Of a stretch of DNA of 9,438 bases, positions 1 to 6,024 are shown piece by piece. The stretch is from contig JAGVOC010000036.1 in assembly GCA_020052975.1 (NCBI GenBank), forward strand, positions 1 to 9,438, written 5' to 3'. A model generated the notes under the pieces. That model searched no databases. It was not told where the DNA came from and saw only the letters and a list, made by a program, of their open reading frames with translations. This DNA comes from Desulfobacterales bacterium (GTDB lineage: Bacteria > Desulfobacterota > Desulfobacteria > Desulfobacterales > RPRI01). The translations under genes were made by a program, and so were the position numbers. Every line of letters begins with the position of its first letter. The first letter of the stretch is position 1.

Positions 1-70
1 TCATGGTTTATAGTTGCTGGTTTCTGGTTAAAAGAAACAACCAGAAACTACAAACCAGAGACCAGAAACC
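1..70. repeat. CCAGAAAC-rich inverted and direct repeat cluster
   Basis: GTTTCTGGTT at 20-29 is the exact inverted partner of AACCAGAAAC at 39-48, leaving a 9-nt A-rich loop. The same word recurs directly as CCAGAAAC (41-48), CCAGAGAC (55-62) and CCAGAAAC (62-69), so the left arm could also pair with the 53-70 copy. No coding frame is evident here. The remaining leader up to the DUF2148 start (71-137) is AT-rich and then G-rich; I see no convincing promoter in it. It may be the edge of a dispersed repeat that continues to the left of the window, or a terminator region of an upstream gene. Function is unknown. Confidence 0.6.
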
Positions 71-126
71 AAGTATTTAAATAAATCGGGCAAAAGGGGG
101 TGTTATGCAAAGGTCTCTCATAAAAC

Positions 127-132
127 AGGAGG
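127..132 (+). promoter_or_regulatory. Shine-Dalgarno site selecting the DUF2148 start at 138
   Basis: A perfect AGGAGG lies 5 nt upstream of the ATG at 138. An in-frame upstream ATG at 105 is preceded only by a G-run (96-100), and the 11 residues it would add do not resemble the family. The 138 start is therefore preferred. Confidence 0.75.
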
Positions 133-137
133 AAAAT

Positions 138-656
138 ATGGACGGTATTGATATGGTGGCTCAGCTTATGGCAATTTCTGCCACAACGGCTCCAAAAAGC
201 AGGGGCGAAAATTATGTACAAACACTTGTTTTAAAAGGTAAAATCTTGAAAAAGCTCTCTGAAGCAATGACGGCTTTCGGTGTCAGAAAAGATAAAAAAG
301 ATTTTGACCGTGACGGGAAAAACATTTCAATGTCTGAGGCTGTGCTCCTTATAGGACTTAAAGACGCAAAACCATTGGGCTTAAATTGCGGAGCCTGCGG
401 GTATCCCGACTGTAAAACTCTTGCGAAACAGAAAAAAAAGGCTGTTGAGTTCCTCGGACCAATTTGTTCGTTCAGATTGCTTGATATGGGGATTGCTCTT
501 GGTTCTGCCGTAAAGACAGCAAGCATGCTTAATGTTGATAACAGAATTATGTATCGGGTTGGAGCTGTGGCACGTGAAATGAATATCGTTGACTGGGACT
601 ATGTGATGGGGATTCCTCTTTCTGTGACAGGCAAGAGCATATATTTTGACAGATGA
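138..656 (+). CDS. DUF2148 ferredoxin-domain protein
   Basis: This encodes a small protein of 172 residues from the ATG at 138, which has a strong AGGAGG ribosome site; 183 residues would result from the ATG at 105. It matches the DUF2148 family (uncharacterised proteins containing a ferredoxin-like domain), widespread in anaerobic bacteria and archaea. Visible support is the cysteine cluster [12 protein letters not shown], giving C84, C87 and C92, followed by C110 in [18 protein letters not shown]. This spacing suits an iron-sulfur cluster, probably 4Fe-4S. The second half ([28 protein letters not shown], taken as a region) is the other characteristic block of the family. No signal peptide or membrane segment is seen, so it should be cytoplasmic. 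The biochemical role is unknown. The stop codon TGA at 654-656 is also the first three bases of an inverted-repeat element. It lies upstream of glnS on the same strand, but no functional link is apparent. Confidence 0.88.
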   Translation: MDGIDMVAQLMAISATTAPKSRGENYVQTLVLKGKILKKLSEAMTAFGVRKDKKDFDRDGKNISMSEAVLLIGLKDAKPLGLNCGACGYPDCKTLAKQKKKAVEFLGPICSFRLLDMGIALGSAVKTASMLNVDNRIMYRVGAVAREMNIVDWDYVMGIPLSVTGKSIYFDR

Positions 657-790
657 CGGCAAGGTAAAAAGTCTCAAAGTCGTCACTCCCGTGAAAACGG
701 GAGTTCAGAACTATCTGAAAAGATCCGCCGCGGCGGACTTCCGCGGGAATGATGTTAAAGAGCAAATTCGGACTTTTTACGAGTCCATCA
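654..790. repeat. 137-bp MITE-like element with terminal inverted repeats (copy 1)
   Basis: The left end (654-675) reads TGACGGCAAGGTAAAAAGTC and continues TC. The right end, reverse-complemented from 790, reads TGATGGACTCGTAAAAAGTC. The two ends thus share TGA-N-G and GTAAAAAGTC, as terminal inverted repeats do. Inside are a perfect hairpin at 685-704 (ACTCCCGT, GAAA loop, ACGGGAGT) and the palindrome TCCGCCGCGGCGGA at 724-737. A second element with very similar ends and the same palindrome lies at 6937-7072 and is 136 bp long. The element fills almost the whole gap between the DUF2148 gene and glnS. The reading frame of glnS happens to stay open through it, which creates a spurious in-frame N-terminal extension. 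No transposase is present, so if mobile it would be non-autonomous. No clear target-site duplication was found. Confidence 0.65.
685..704. repeat. Perfect 8-bp hairpin with GAAA tetraloop
   Basis: ACTCCCGT (685-692) and ACGGGAGT (697-704) pair perfectly around a GAAA loop, a stable RNA tetraloop class. It lies inside repeat copy 1, downstream of the DUF2148 stop codon. No U-run follows, so it is not a standard intrinsic terminator, although it could protect the 3' end of the upstream message. Confidence 0.6.
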
Positions 791-801
791 AATTAATTAT
801 C

Positions 802-806
802 AAGGG
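802..806 (+). promoter_or_regulatory. Shine-Dalgarno site selecting the glnS start at 811
   Basis: AAGGG at 802-806 lies 4 nt before the ATG at 811. This, together with the repeat origin of everything upstream to 654, argues against the longer in-frame start at 646. Confidence 0.65.
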
Positions 807-810
807 AAAA

Positions 811-2565
811 ATGAATGTGAAGAATACAGAAGAAGGTGATGAGAAAAAAGGTAAGGATAAAAAACCTGATCCGGCTGGTGCAGAAACCCAGCCTGTTTCA
901 AATTTTATCCGCAATATCATAGATGAAGATGTTAAGGCCGGCAAGAATGACGGCAGGGTAATGACAAGGTTTCCTCCCGAGCCGAACGGCTATCTGCATA
1001 TAGGGCATGCGAAATCAATTTGCCTGAATTTCGGACTTGCGGCCGATTTCAATGGCCTGTGCAATCTCAGGTTTGACGACACTAATCCGACAAAGGAAGA
1101 TGTTGAATATGTCGAATCAATCAAGGAAGATGTTAAATGGCTTGGATTTGACTGGGGCAACAGGCTCTATTATGCGTCAGACTACTTTGAAAAGCTGTAT
1201 GATTATGCCGTGTTGCTTGTCAAAAAAGGAAAAGCCTATGTTTGCAGCCTGAGCGCCGAAGAGATAAGGAAATACAGGGGCACCTTAACCGAGCCTGGCA
1301 AAGAGAGCCCTTACAGGAGCCGCAGTATTGAAGAAAATCTTGATCTTTTTGACCGGATGCAGAAAGGGGAATTCAAAGACGGAACGCACGTGCTTCGCGC
1401 CAGACTCGACATGTCATCCCCGAATCTTAATATGCGGGACCCTGTAATTTACCGAATCCTGCATGAAAACCATCACAGAACCGGTGACAAATGGTGTATT
1501 TATCCGATGTATGACTTTGCACACGGTCTTTCTGATTCGATTGAAGGAGTCACACATTCAGTTTGCACTCTGGAATTTGAAGACCACCGTCCCCTTTATG
1601 ACTGGCTGATCGATGAGGTGAGGGTATTCCATCCGCAACAGATAGAATTTGCAAGGCTTAATCTGAACTATACCGTGATGAGCAAGAGAAAGCTTCTTGA
1701 GCTTGTTGAAAACGGACTTGTCTCCGGGTGGGATGACCCGAGGATGCCTACCATTTCAGGCCTGCGGAGAAGAGGTTATACGCCGGAATCAATCAGAACC
1801 TTTTGCGAACGGATAGGGGTTGCAAAGAGCAACAGCATTGTTGACATGGCTTTGCTGGAGTATTGCATCCGTGAAGATCTGAACAGGAGGGCTCAGCGGG
1901 TTATGGGCGTGCTGCGTCCCCTGAAAGTTGTAATCGACAATTATCCTGAAGATATGGTGGAAGAGTTTGATGCGATCAACAACCCTGAAGACCCTTCCAT
2001 GGGAACGAGAAAAATTCCGTTTTCCCGTGTAATTTACATTGAGCAGGAAGATTTCCGTGAAGACCCGCCCAAAAAATTCTTCCGCATTTCACCAGGGCGC
2101 GAGGTGCGTCTTAAATCCGCGTATTATATTACATGCGTCGATGTTGTTAAGGATGAAAAGACAGGCGAAGTTGCGGGACTGCACTGTACATATGATCCGA
2201 AGACAAGAGGCGGTTTTTCAACCGACGGGCGCATGGTCAAGGGAACATTGCACTGGGTTTCGGCCTCGCATTCGGTAGAGGCCGAGGTGAGATTGTATGA
2301 CCGGCTTTTCACGAAAGCCAACCCGACCGATGAGAAAGACGGGCGTGATTTCAAGGAATTTATAAACCCGGCATCTCTTGAAACGCTCCGCTCGTGCAGG
2401 CTCGAACCGGGTATTGCAGGAGCGCTTCCGGGAAGCATTTACCAGTTTGAGAGGACAGGCTATTTCTGTGTTGATAAGGAATCTTCAGCAGATTCCATCG
2501 TATTTAACCGGACAGTTACTCTTCGCGATTCATGGGCTAAAATCGAAAGCGCTCAAAAAAAATGA
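811..2565 (+). CDS. glnS: Glutaminyl-tRNA synthetase
   Basis: This class I aminoacyl-tRNA synthetase charges tRNA-Gln with glutamine in the cytoplasm using ATP. It has 584 residues from the ATG at 811; E. coli GlnRS has about 554. The Rossmann catalytic core shows [16 protein letters not shown], with the HIGH signature at residues 63-66, and the block [20 protein letters not shown]. The KMSKS-equivalent loop is VMSKRK, with MSK at 290-292. The C-terminal anticodon-binding beta-barrel region follows and ends with the characteristic block around [11 protein letters not shown] and [13 protein letters not shown], so the gene is complete. The N-terminus carries about 20 extra residues rich in Lys and Glu ahead of the conserved [10 protein letters not shown] segment. 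An in-frame ATG at 646 would add 55 residues, but they are translated from the repeat at 654-790 and should be ignored. The gene converges on the minus-strand acyl-CoA dehydrogenase. Its presence implies direct glutaminylation rather than sole reliance on the GatCAB route. Confidence 0.97.
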   Translation: MNVKNTEEGDEKKGKDKKPDPAGAETQPVSNFIRNIIDEDVKAGKNDGRVMTRFPPEPNGYLHIGHAKSICLNFGLAADFNGLCNLRFDDTNPTKEDVEYVESIKEDVKWLGFDWGNRLYYASDYFEKLYDYAVLLVKKGKAYVCSLSAEEIRKYRGTLTEPGKESPYRSRSIEENLDLFDRMQKGEFKDGTHVLRARLDMSSPNLNMRDPVIYRILHENHHRTGDKWCIYPMYDFAHGLSDSIEGVTHSVCTLEFEDHRPLYDWLIDEVRVFHPQQIEFARLNLNYTVMSKRKLLELVENGLVSGWDDPRMPTISGLRRRGYTPESIRTFCERIGVAKSNSIVDMALLEYCIREDLNRRAQRVMGVLRPLKVVIDNYPEDMVEEFDAINNPEDPSMGTRKIPFSRVIYIEQEDFREDPPKKFFRISPGREVRLKSAYYITCVDVVKDEKTGEVAGLHCTYDPKTRGGFSTDGRMVKGTLHWVSASHSVEAEVRLYDRLFTKANPTDEKDGRDFKEFINPASLETLRSCRLEPGIAGALPGSIYQFERTGYFCVDKESSADSIVFNRTVTLRDSWAKIESAQKK

Positions 2566-2570
2566 GTTTC

Positions 2571-2592
2571 TTCTCCCAATTAGTTGGGAGAA
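2571..2592 (+). terminator. Possible glnS terminator hairpin
   Basis: TTCTCCCAA (2571-2579) and TTGGGAGAA (2584-2592) form a perfect 9-bp stem around a TTAG loop, starting 6 nt after the glnS stop. No T-run follows on the plus strand, so it is a weak intrinsic terminator candidate. It could equally be a 3'-end stabilising stem. Confidence 0.45.
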
Positions 2593-2610
2593 AGAATTCC
2601 AGGAGTCCGG

Positions 2611-2649
2611 GGTTCAAGGATTCAAGTGTTTGTTTTAACGCCTTGAACC
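2611..2649. repeat. Perfect 9-bp inverted repeat GGTTCAAGG / CCTTGAACC
   Basis: The arms are at 2611-2619 and 2641-2649, separated by a 21-nt AT-rich spacer containing TGTTTGTTTT. It lies just beyond the glnS hairpin, in the convergent intergenic region. It may be part of a dispersed repeat or a bidirectional terminator; no T-run directly follows either arm. Confidence 0.45.
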
Positions 2650-2724
2650 GAAACAGCGAGCGCATTCCCCCTATTCACCTTCGGCCCGTTACACGAACCG
2701 GAAACAAATTAAAGACACTATGGC

Positions 2725-2864
2725 GTTTCCAATTCGGAAATAGGCAATTTTGGGCAAGCTCAAGGAAATCAAGGGATTGCGCGGAGGCGTACGCAATGTA
2801 CGCCGCACAAGAAATCCCGCAGATTGACGCCGAGATCGCACAAAAGGGCCATTCCCGATGGAAA
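2725..2864. repeat. 140-bp MITE-like element with imperfect terminal inverted repeats
   Basis: The left end beginning at 2725 (GTTTCCAATTCGGAAATAGG, then CAATTTTGGGC) aligns with the reverse complement of the right end (GTTTCCATCGGGAATGGCCC, then TTTTGTGC), allowing two single-base gaps and a few mismatches. The centre contains GGCGTAC (2786-2792), loop GCAAT, GTACGCC (2798-2804). This sits inside an outer GGGATT (2773-2778) / AATCCC (2813-2818) pair, so the element can fold as one long nested hairpin. It ends 4 bp short of the dehydrogenase stop codon on the opposite strand. No protein is encoded. Its ends differ from those of the two 136-137-bp elements, so it is a separate family, and this is its only copy in the window. 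Confidence 0.6.
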
Positions 2865-2868
2865 CTAA

Positions 2869-4722
2869 TTATCCTCCGAAAGATTCTTCAGGCATATCAA
2901 TCGGTGCGCCATTTATGTTTAATATGGCATCCATGTTTCCCATTGTTTTGGGAAGAACACTGCAAATAAAATATTCAGCGGTCTGGTACTGGCCTTCGTA
3001 ATATGCCACATTTTTATTTTTTGACGCCATTTCCCTGATTGCGGGACCGTCGGCATTTCCTGTGAGTTTTTCGAGTTTAGGTATGGCAATAGAAGCCCGC
3101 CAAAGGTGCATCCATGCCATAATAACATCGCCCATCACATCCAGCATGGGACTTGCAAAGGCAAAGGCCGTAAGAACCTTTTCAGACATTGCGGTTTTTC
3201 CTATGTGAAGCGCTATTTTGCCGAGCTTGTTTACGGCAGCTTCGACTTTTTCGGCGGAATCTTTTAGTTTTACATGCTTTTTTGCTTCAGCGATTGTTTT
3301 GTTGATTTCACCAAGAAGCTCCATGAAAGGCTTTCCGTTTTTCATACCCAGCTTGCGCCCAAGCAGGTCCATAGCCTGTATACCGTTTGTTCCTTCATAG
3401 ATGCTGGTTATCTTGCAGTCCCTTAAAAGCTGTTCAACTGGAAATTCTGCAGTGTAGCCGTATCCTCCATAAACCTGAACGGCCTGCGTGCATACATCAA
3501 AAGCTTTGTCCGAGCAGTAAGCCTTGATAATAGGAGTCAGGACTTCAATGTAACCCCAGTATTTTTCTCTTTCCTCCTTGCTTTTTGATGTGCTGATAAT
3601 ATCGAAGCAGTATCCGATGAAATAGACGAAACTCCGCATTCCCTCGACATGCGCTTTCATCCAGATCAGCATGCGGCGTACGTCGGGATGTTCGATTATG
3701 GGAACTCTCGGAGCGCTCTGATCGAACATCTTTAATAGCGGTCTTCCCTGCACGCGTTTTCTCGCATAGTCGAGGGCATACAGATAAGCGGAACTGGCCA
3801 TGGAAATAGTCTGGACTCCGACGCCAAGGCGGGCTTCATTCATCATGTGAAACATTGCCTTCATTCCCTTGTTCTCTTCGCCAAGAAGCGTGCCGCGGCA
3901 TTTGCCCTTGCTTCCCAAAGATAAGCTGCATGTTGAGCTTCCGTGAATACCCATCTTCTCTTCAATTCCCGTGCAGACAACATCGTTTGGTTCCCCGAGA
4001 CTTCCGTCATCATTAACCCATATTTTGGGGACTAAAAACAGGGATATTCCCTTTGTGCCTTCCGGCGCCCCTTCAATGCGAGCCAGAACAGGGTGTATTA
4101 TGTTCTCTGTAAGATCCTGCTCACCGCCTGATATAAAGATCTTGTTTCCTGTGATTGAATATGTGCCGTCAGGATTCTTTTTCGCGGAAGTTGTCAGATT
4201 CCCGACATCGGAGCCTGCTTCAGGCTCTGTCAGGAGCATGGAGCCGCCCCATTGCCCGGAGTACATCTTTCCGAGAAAAAGCTCCTTCTGCTTTGGCGTA
4301 CCGAAAATTTCAACAAGCTTTCCTGCACCGTGGCACAGCCCCGGATATATTGAAAAGGAACAGTTTGCCCCGTTAAAATATTCGGCTGCCGATATGGCAA
4401 CCGTGATCGGAAGACCCTGGCCGCCCACAGCAGGATCATCGAGCATCGCAATCCATTCGCCTTTCCGGTAAAGGTCAAATGCCCGATGAAAAGAAGAGGG
4501 CACCATTACTTTTCCGTTTTCAAACCGGCATCCTTCCTTGTCGCCCAGAGCATTTGCGGGAAGAAGCTCCTTTATTGCAAGATTGCGCGCCTCCGAAATA
4601 ATGAGGTCGATAGATTTTTTGTTGAATTCACGATATTTTTCACACTTTATCAGTTCCTCGATTCCCAATTGTTCATAAAGGACGAAATCAATGTCCCTTC
4701 GGTCTGCTATTTCCTGTGCCAT
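2869..4722 (-). CDS. Acyl-CoA dehydrogenase, long FadE5/DmdC-type (617 aa)
   Basis: This FAD enzyme oxidises an acyl-CoA to a trans-2-enoyl-CoA and passes electrons to electron-transfer flavoprotein in the cytoplasm. At 617 residues it is much longer than the ~380-residue classical enzymes. It fits the subgroup with an extra N-terminal segment (about residues 1-75) and an extra C-terminal helical domain (about 465-605), as in mycobacterial FadE5 and the 3-methylmercaptopropionyl-CoA dehydrogenase DmdC. Visible motifs are LLTEPEAGSDVGN (163-175), ITGNKIFISGG (190-200), VQVYGGYGYTAEFPVEQLLRD (region 416-435) and ITSIYEGTNGIQ. E443 in the last is the expected catalytic base. The ATG at 4722 has an AAAGGG ribosome site 7 nt upstream. 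It lies 127 bp downstream of the shorter dehydrogenase, across a gap containing repeats, and is probably last in the operon. Substrate specificity cannot be read from the sequence. Confidence 0.93.
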   Translation of the reverse strand: MAQEIADRRDIDFVLYEQLGIEELIKCEKYREFNKKSIDLIISEARNLAIKELLPANALGDKEGCRFENGKVMVPSSFHRAFDLYRKGEWIAMLDDPAVGGQGLPITVAISAAEYFNGANCSFSIYPGLCHGAGKLVEIFGTPKQKELFLGKMYSGQWGGSMLLTEPEAGSDVGNLTTSAKKNPDGTYSITGNKIFISGGEQDLTENIIHPVLARIEGAPEGTKGISLFLVPKIWVNDDGSLGEPNDVVCTGIEEKMGIHGSSTCSLSLGSKGKCRGTLLGEENKGMKAMFHMMNEARLGVGVQTISMASSAYLYALDYARKRVQGRPLLKMFDQSAPRVPIIEHPDVRRMLIWMKAHVEGMRSFVYFIGYCFDIISTSKSKEEREKYWGYIEVLTPIIKAYCSDKAFDVCTQAVQVYGGYGYTAEFPVEQLLRDCKITSIYEGTNGIQAMDLLGRKLGMKNGKPFMELLGEINKTIAEAKKHVKLKDSAEKVEAAVNKLGKIALHIGKTAMSEKVLTAFAFASPMLDVMGDVIMAWMHLWRASIAIPKLEKLTGNADGPAIREMASKNKNVAYYEGQYQTAEYFICSVLPKTMGNMDAILNINGAPIDMPEESFGG

Positions 4723-4729
4723 ACTGTTT

Positions 4730-4735
4730 CCCTTT
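4730..4735 (-). promoter_or_regulatory. Shine-Dalgarno site for the long acyl-CoA dehydrogenase
   Basis: AAAGGG on the minus strand lies 7 nt before the ATG at 4722. It follows a repeat-derived motif ending at 4746. Confidence 0.6.
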
Positions 4736-4745
4736 CATTTAAGTT

Positions 4746-4766
4746 TGACGGACTTGTTAAAAGTTT
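4746..4766 (-). repeat. Solo copy of the TGACG...AAAAGT element end
   Basis: Plus-strand TGACGGACTTGTTAAAAGTT closely resembles the ends of the two longer elements: TGACGACTTCGTAAAAAGTC at 6937 and, inverted, TGATGGACTCGTAAAAAGTC at 790. No matching opposite end was found within this 127-bp gap, so it may be a decayed element, or only this end may have been retained. Read towards the dehydrogenase gene it lies 23 nt before the start codon. Confidence 0.5.
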
Positions 4767-4773
4767 AATTTTT

Positions 4774-4821
4774 ACCACGAAGAACACGAAGGATAAAAAA
4801 TAATATTTCCATCTTCGTGGT
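4774..4821. repeat. ACCACGAAGA inverted repeat
   Basis: ACCACGAAGA (4774-4783) and TCTTCGTGGT (4812-4821) are perfect 10-bp inverted arms separated by 28 nt. Inside, CACGAAG recurs directly at 9-bp spacing (4777-4783 and 4786-4792), offering a competing shorter hairpin. It sits between the two dehydrogenase genes. It could attenuate or process the operon transcript, but no T-run follows on the minus strand, so intrinsic termination is not well supported. The ACCACGAAGAACACGAAGG word is, from memory, common in intergenic regions of this bacterial group. Confidence 0.6.
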
Positions 4822-4849
4822 TTTATCCCCATGCAACGGATAAATTATT

Positions 4850-6013
4850 TCAAATTATAAACTTGGAGATGATCTCCTTCATTATTTCGGTTGTTCCTCC
4901 GCCTATCGACAAGATCCTGTTGTCGCGGAAGAGCCTTTCAACGAGGTATCCGCGCATGAACCCGTAACCGCCGAATATCTGGACAGCCTCATATGTGACT
5001 CTGTCGCTGACACTTGTGGCAAAATTCTTGGCCATTGAAATTTCTTTTATCTGGTTTGCCCCGGAATCGATCTTTGCTGCTATGCGGTATGTGAATTCCC
5101 GGCTCACTTCAACGAGGGTAGCCATTTCGACAAGCTTATGGCGGATTACCTGAAAACCCTTTATGGGACGGCCAAAAGCTTCTCTCTTTTTAGCATATTT
5201 CAGGGATTCTTCAAGAGCCATCTGTGCTGTTATATTGGCCATGATCGCAAGCTGGAGCCTTTCGGTCTGAAAATTTTCCATGATGCCGTAAAAGCCTTCG
5301 TTTTCTTTACCAATAATATTTTCAGCCGGGACCCGGCAATCGTCAAAAAATATCTGTGCAGTGTCGGAAGCCCACCACCCGGTTTTTTTCAGCTTGCTTG
5401 AGACCGAATAACCGGGAGTTTTCGATTCAATAACCAGGAGACTTATTCCGTGGGCCCCGTTTTCTCCTGTTCTTACGGCGCACGTTATCTGGTCGGCCCT
5501 GCATCCGCTTGTTATAAAAGTCTTGCTCCCATTAACAACATAATGATTGCCGTCCCTTACAGCGGTTGTCCTGATACTTGCCACATCGGAGCCTCCTTCA
5601 GGCTCGGTAATTGCGAGGGCGGCGATTTTCTCCCCTGCCAGAACAGGCTTTACAAATTTATCTTTCTGCTCTTTGGTTCCGGATCTTACAATGGGAGGGA
5701 TGGCGATGTTAAGAGAGCCGAGCCCTGCAACAAGGCCTCCTGAACCCGAACGCATGAGTTCTTCCCAGACGGCTATCTGGAAAAATATGTCTCCGGGTGT
5801 TCCTCCCAGTTCCTCAGGATATCCAGTTCCAAGTATTCCGACTTCCGCAGCTTTTTTGTAAAGGGAGCGCGGAAATTCGCATTCTTCTTCCCATTCCTCG
5901 ATAAAAGGAATAATCTCCTTGCCGACGAATTCCTTAACAGAGCGGCGGACCATTTCATGGGCTTTCCCAAAGTATTCTTGGCAGGAAGCCTTTGCAGTAA
6001 ATTCTAATCCCAT
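4850..6013 (-). CDS. Acyl-CoA dehydrogenase, LCAD/IVD-type active site (387 aa)
   Basis: This is a standard-length FAD acyl-CoA dehydrogenase of 387 residues that makes a 2-enoyl-CoA and passes electrons to electron-transfer flavoprotein. Motifs include AITEPEGGSDVAS (134-146), YVVNGSKTFITSG (158-170), KKREAFGRPIKGFQ and QIFGGYGFMRGYLVERLFRD. The usual catalytic Glu of the IYEGT motif is absent: the equivalent stretch is SIGGGTTEIM, with Gly at 372. A Glu is present instead at 251, in FQTERLQLA, the position used as base in long-chain and isovaleryl-CoA dehydrogenases. The 121-residue spacing equals that between positions 255 and 376 of MCAD. A longer in-frame start at 6103 exists, but it overlaps the upstream hydratase gene. 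The ATG at 6013 has TGAGG 6 nt upstream and gives the canonical N-terminus. It lies 8 bp after the hydratase stop, so translation is probably coupled. Substrate is unknown. Confidence 0.94.
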   Translation of the reverse strand: MGLEFTAKASCQEYFGKAHEMVRRSVKEFVGKEIIPFIEEWEEECEFPRSLYKKAAEVGILGTGYPEELGGTPGDIFFQIAVWEELMRSGSGGLVAGLGSLNIAIPPIVRSGTKEQKDKFVKPVLAGEKIAALAITEPEGGSDVASIRTTAVRDGNHYVVNGSKTFITSGCRADQITCAVRTGENGAHGISLLVIESKTPGYSVSSKLKKTGWWASDTAQIFFDDCRVPAENIIGKENEGFYGIMENFQTERLQLAIMANITAQMALEESLKYAKKREAFGRPIKGFQVIRHKLVEMATLVEVSREFTYRIAAKIDSGANQIKEISMAKNFATSVSDRVTYEAVQIFGGYGFMRGYLVERLFRDNRILSIGGGTTEIMKEIISKFII

Positions 6014-6019
6014 AGTTAA

Positions 6020-6024
6020 CCTCA
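6020..6024 (-). promoter_or_regulatory. Shine-Dalgarno site overlapping the upstream stop codon
   Basis: TGAGG on the minus strand contains the TGA stop of the DUF35-MaoC gene (6022-6024) and serves as ribosome site for the ATG at 6013, 6 nt away. This arrangement favours translational coupling and decides the start over the ATG at 6103. Confidence 0.6.

Larger units (their letters stand above)
2566..2868. other. Gene-free region between convergent genes
   Basis: This 303-bp stretch separates the 3' ends of glnS (plus strand) and the long acyl-CoA dehydrogenase (minus strand). It contains three inverted-repeat structures, annotated separately (2571-2592, 2611-2649 and 2725-2864), and no credible coding frame. 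Short plus-strand open frames exist across it, but they overlap the repeats and run antisense into conserved dehydrogenase sequence. Confidence 0.8.

Noticed and set aside
1..70. CRISPR array from the repeated CCAGAAAC word
   Set aside because: The repeats are only about 8 bp, unevenly spaced and partly inverted, with no spacers of uniform length.
646..810. N-terminal extension of glnS from an ATG at 646
   Set aside because: The 55 extra residues are translated from the inverted-repeat element at 654-790. The ATG at 811 has its own ribosome site and gives a normal GlnRS N-terminus.
2605..2655. tRNA-like GGTTCAAG sequence
   Set aside because: It resembles a T-loop only superficially. No acceptor stem, anticodon arm or D arm could be built around it.
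2562..2969. Possible 135-residue plus-strand protein after glnS
   Set aside because: It runs across three repeat structures and then antisense into the conserved end of the dehydrogenase. It has no family resemblance that I recognise.
3971..4471. 166-residue plus-strand open frame
   Set aside because: It is an antisense shadow of the long acyl-CoA dehydrogenase, whose motifs lie in the opposite strand.
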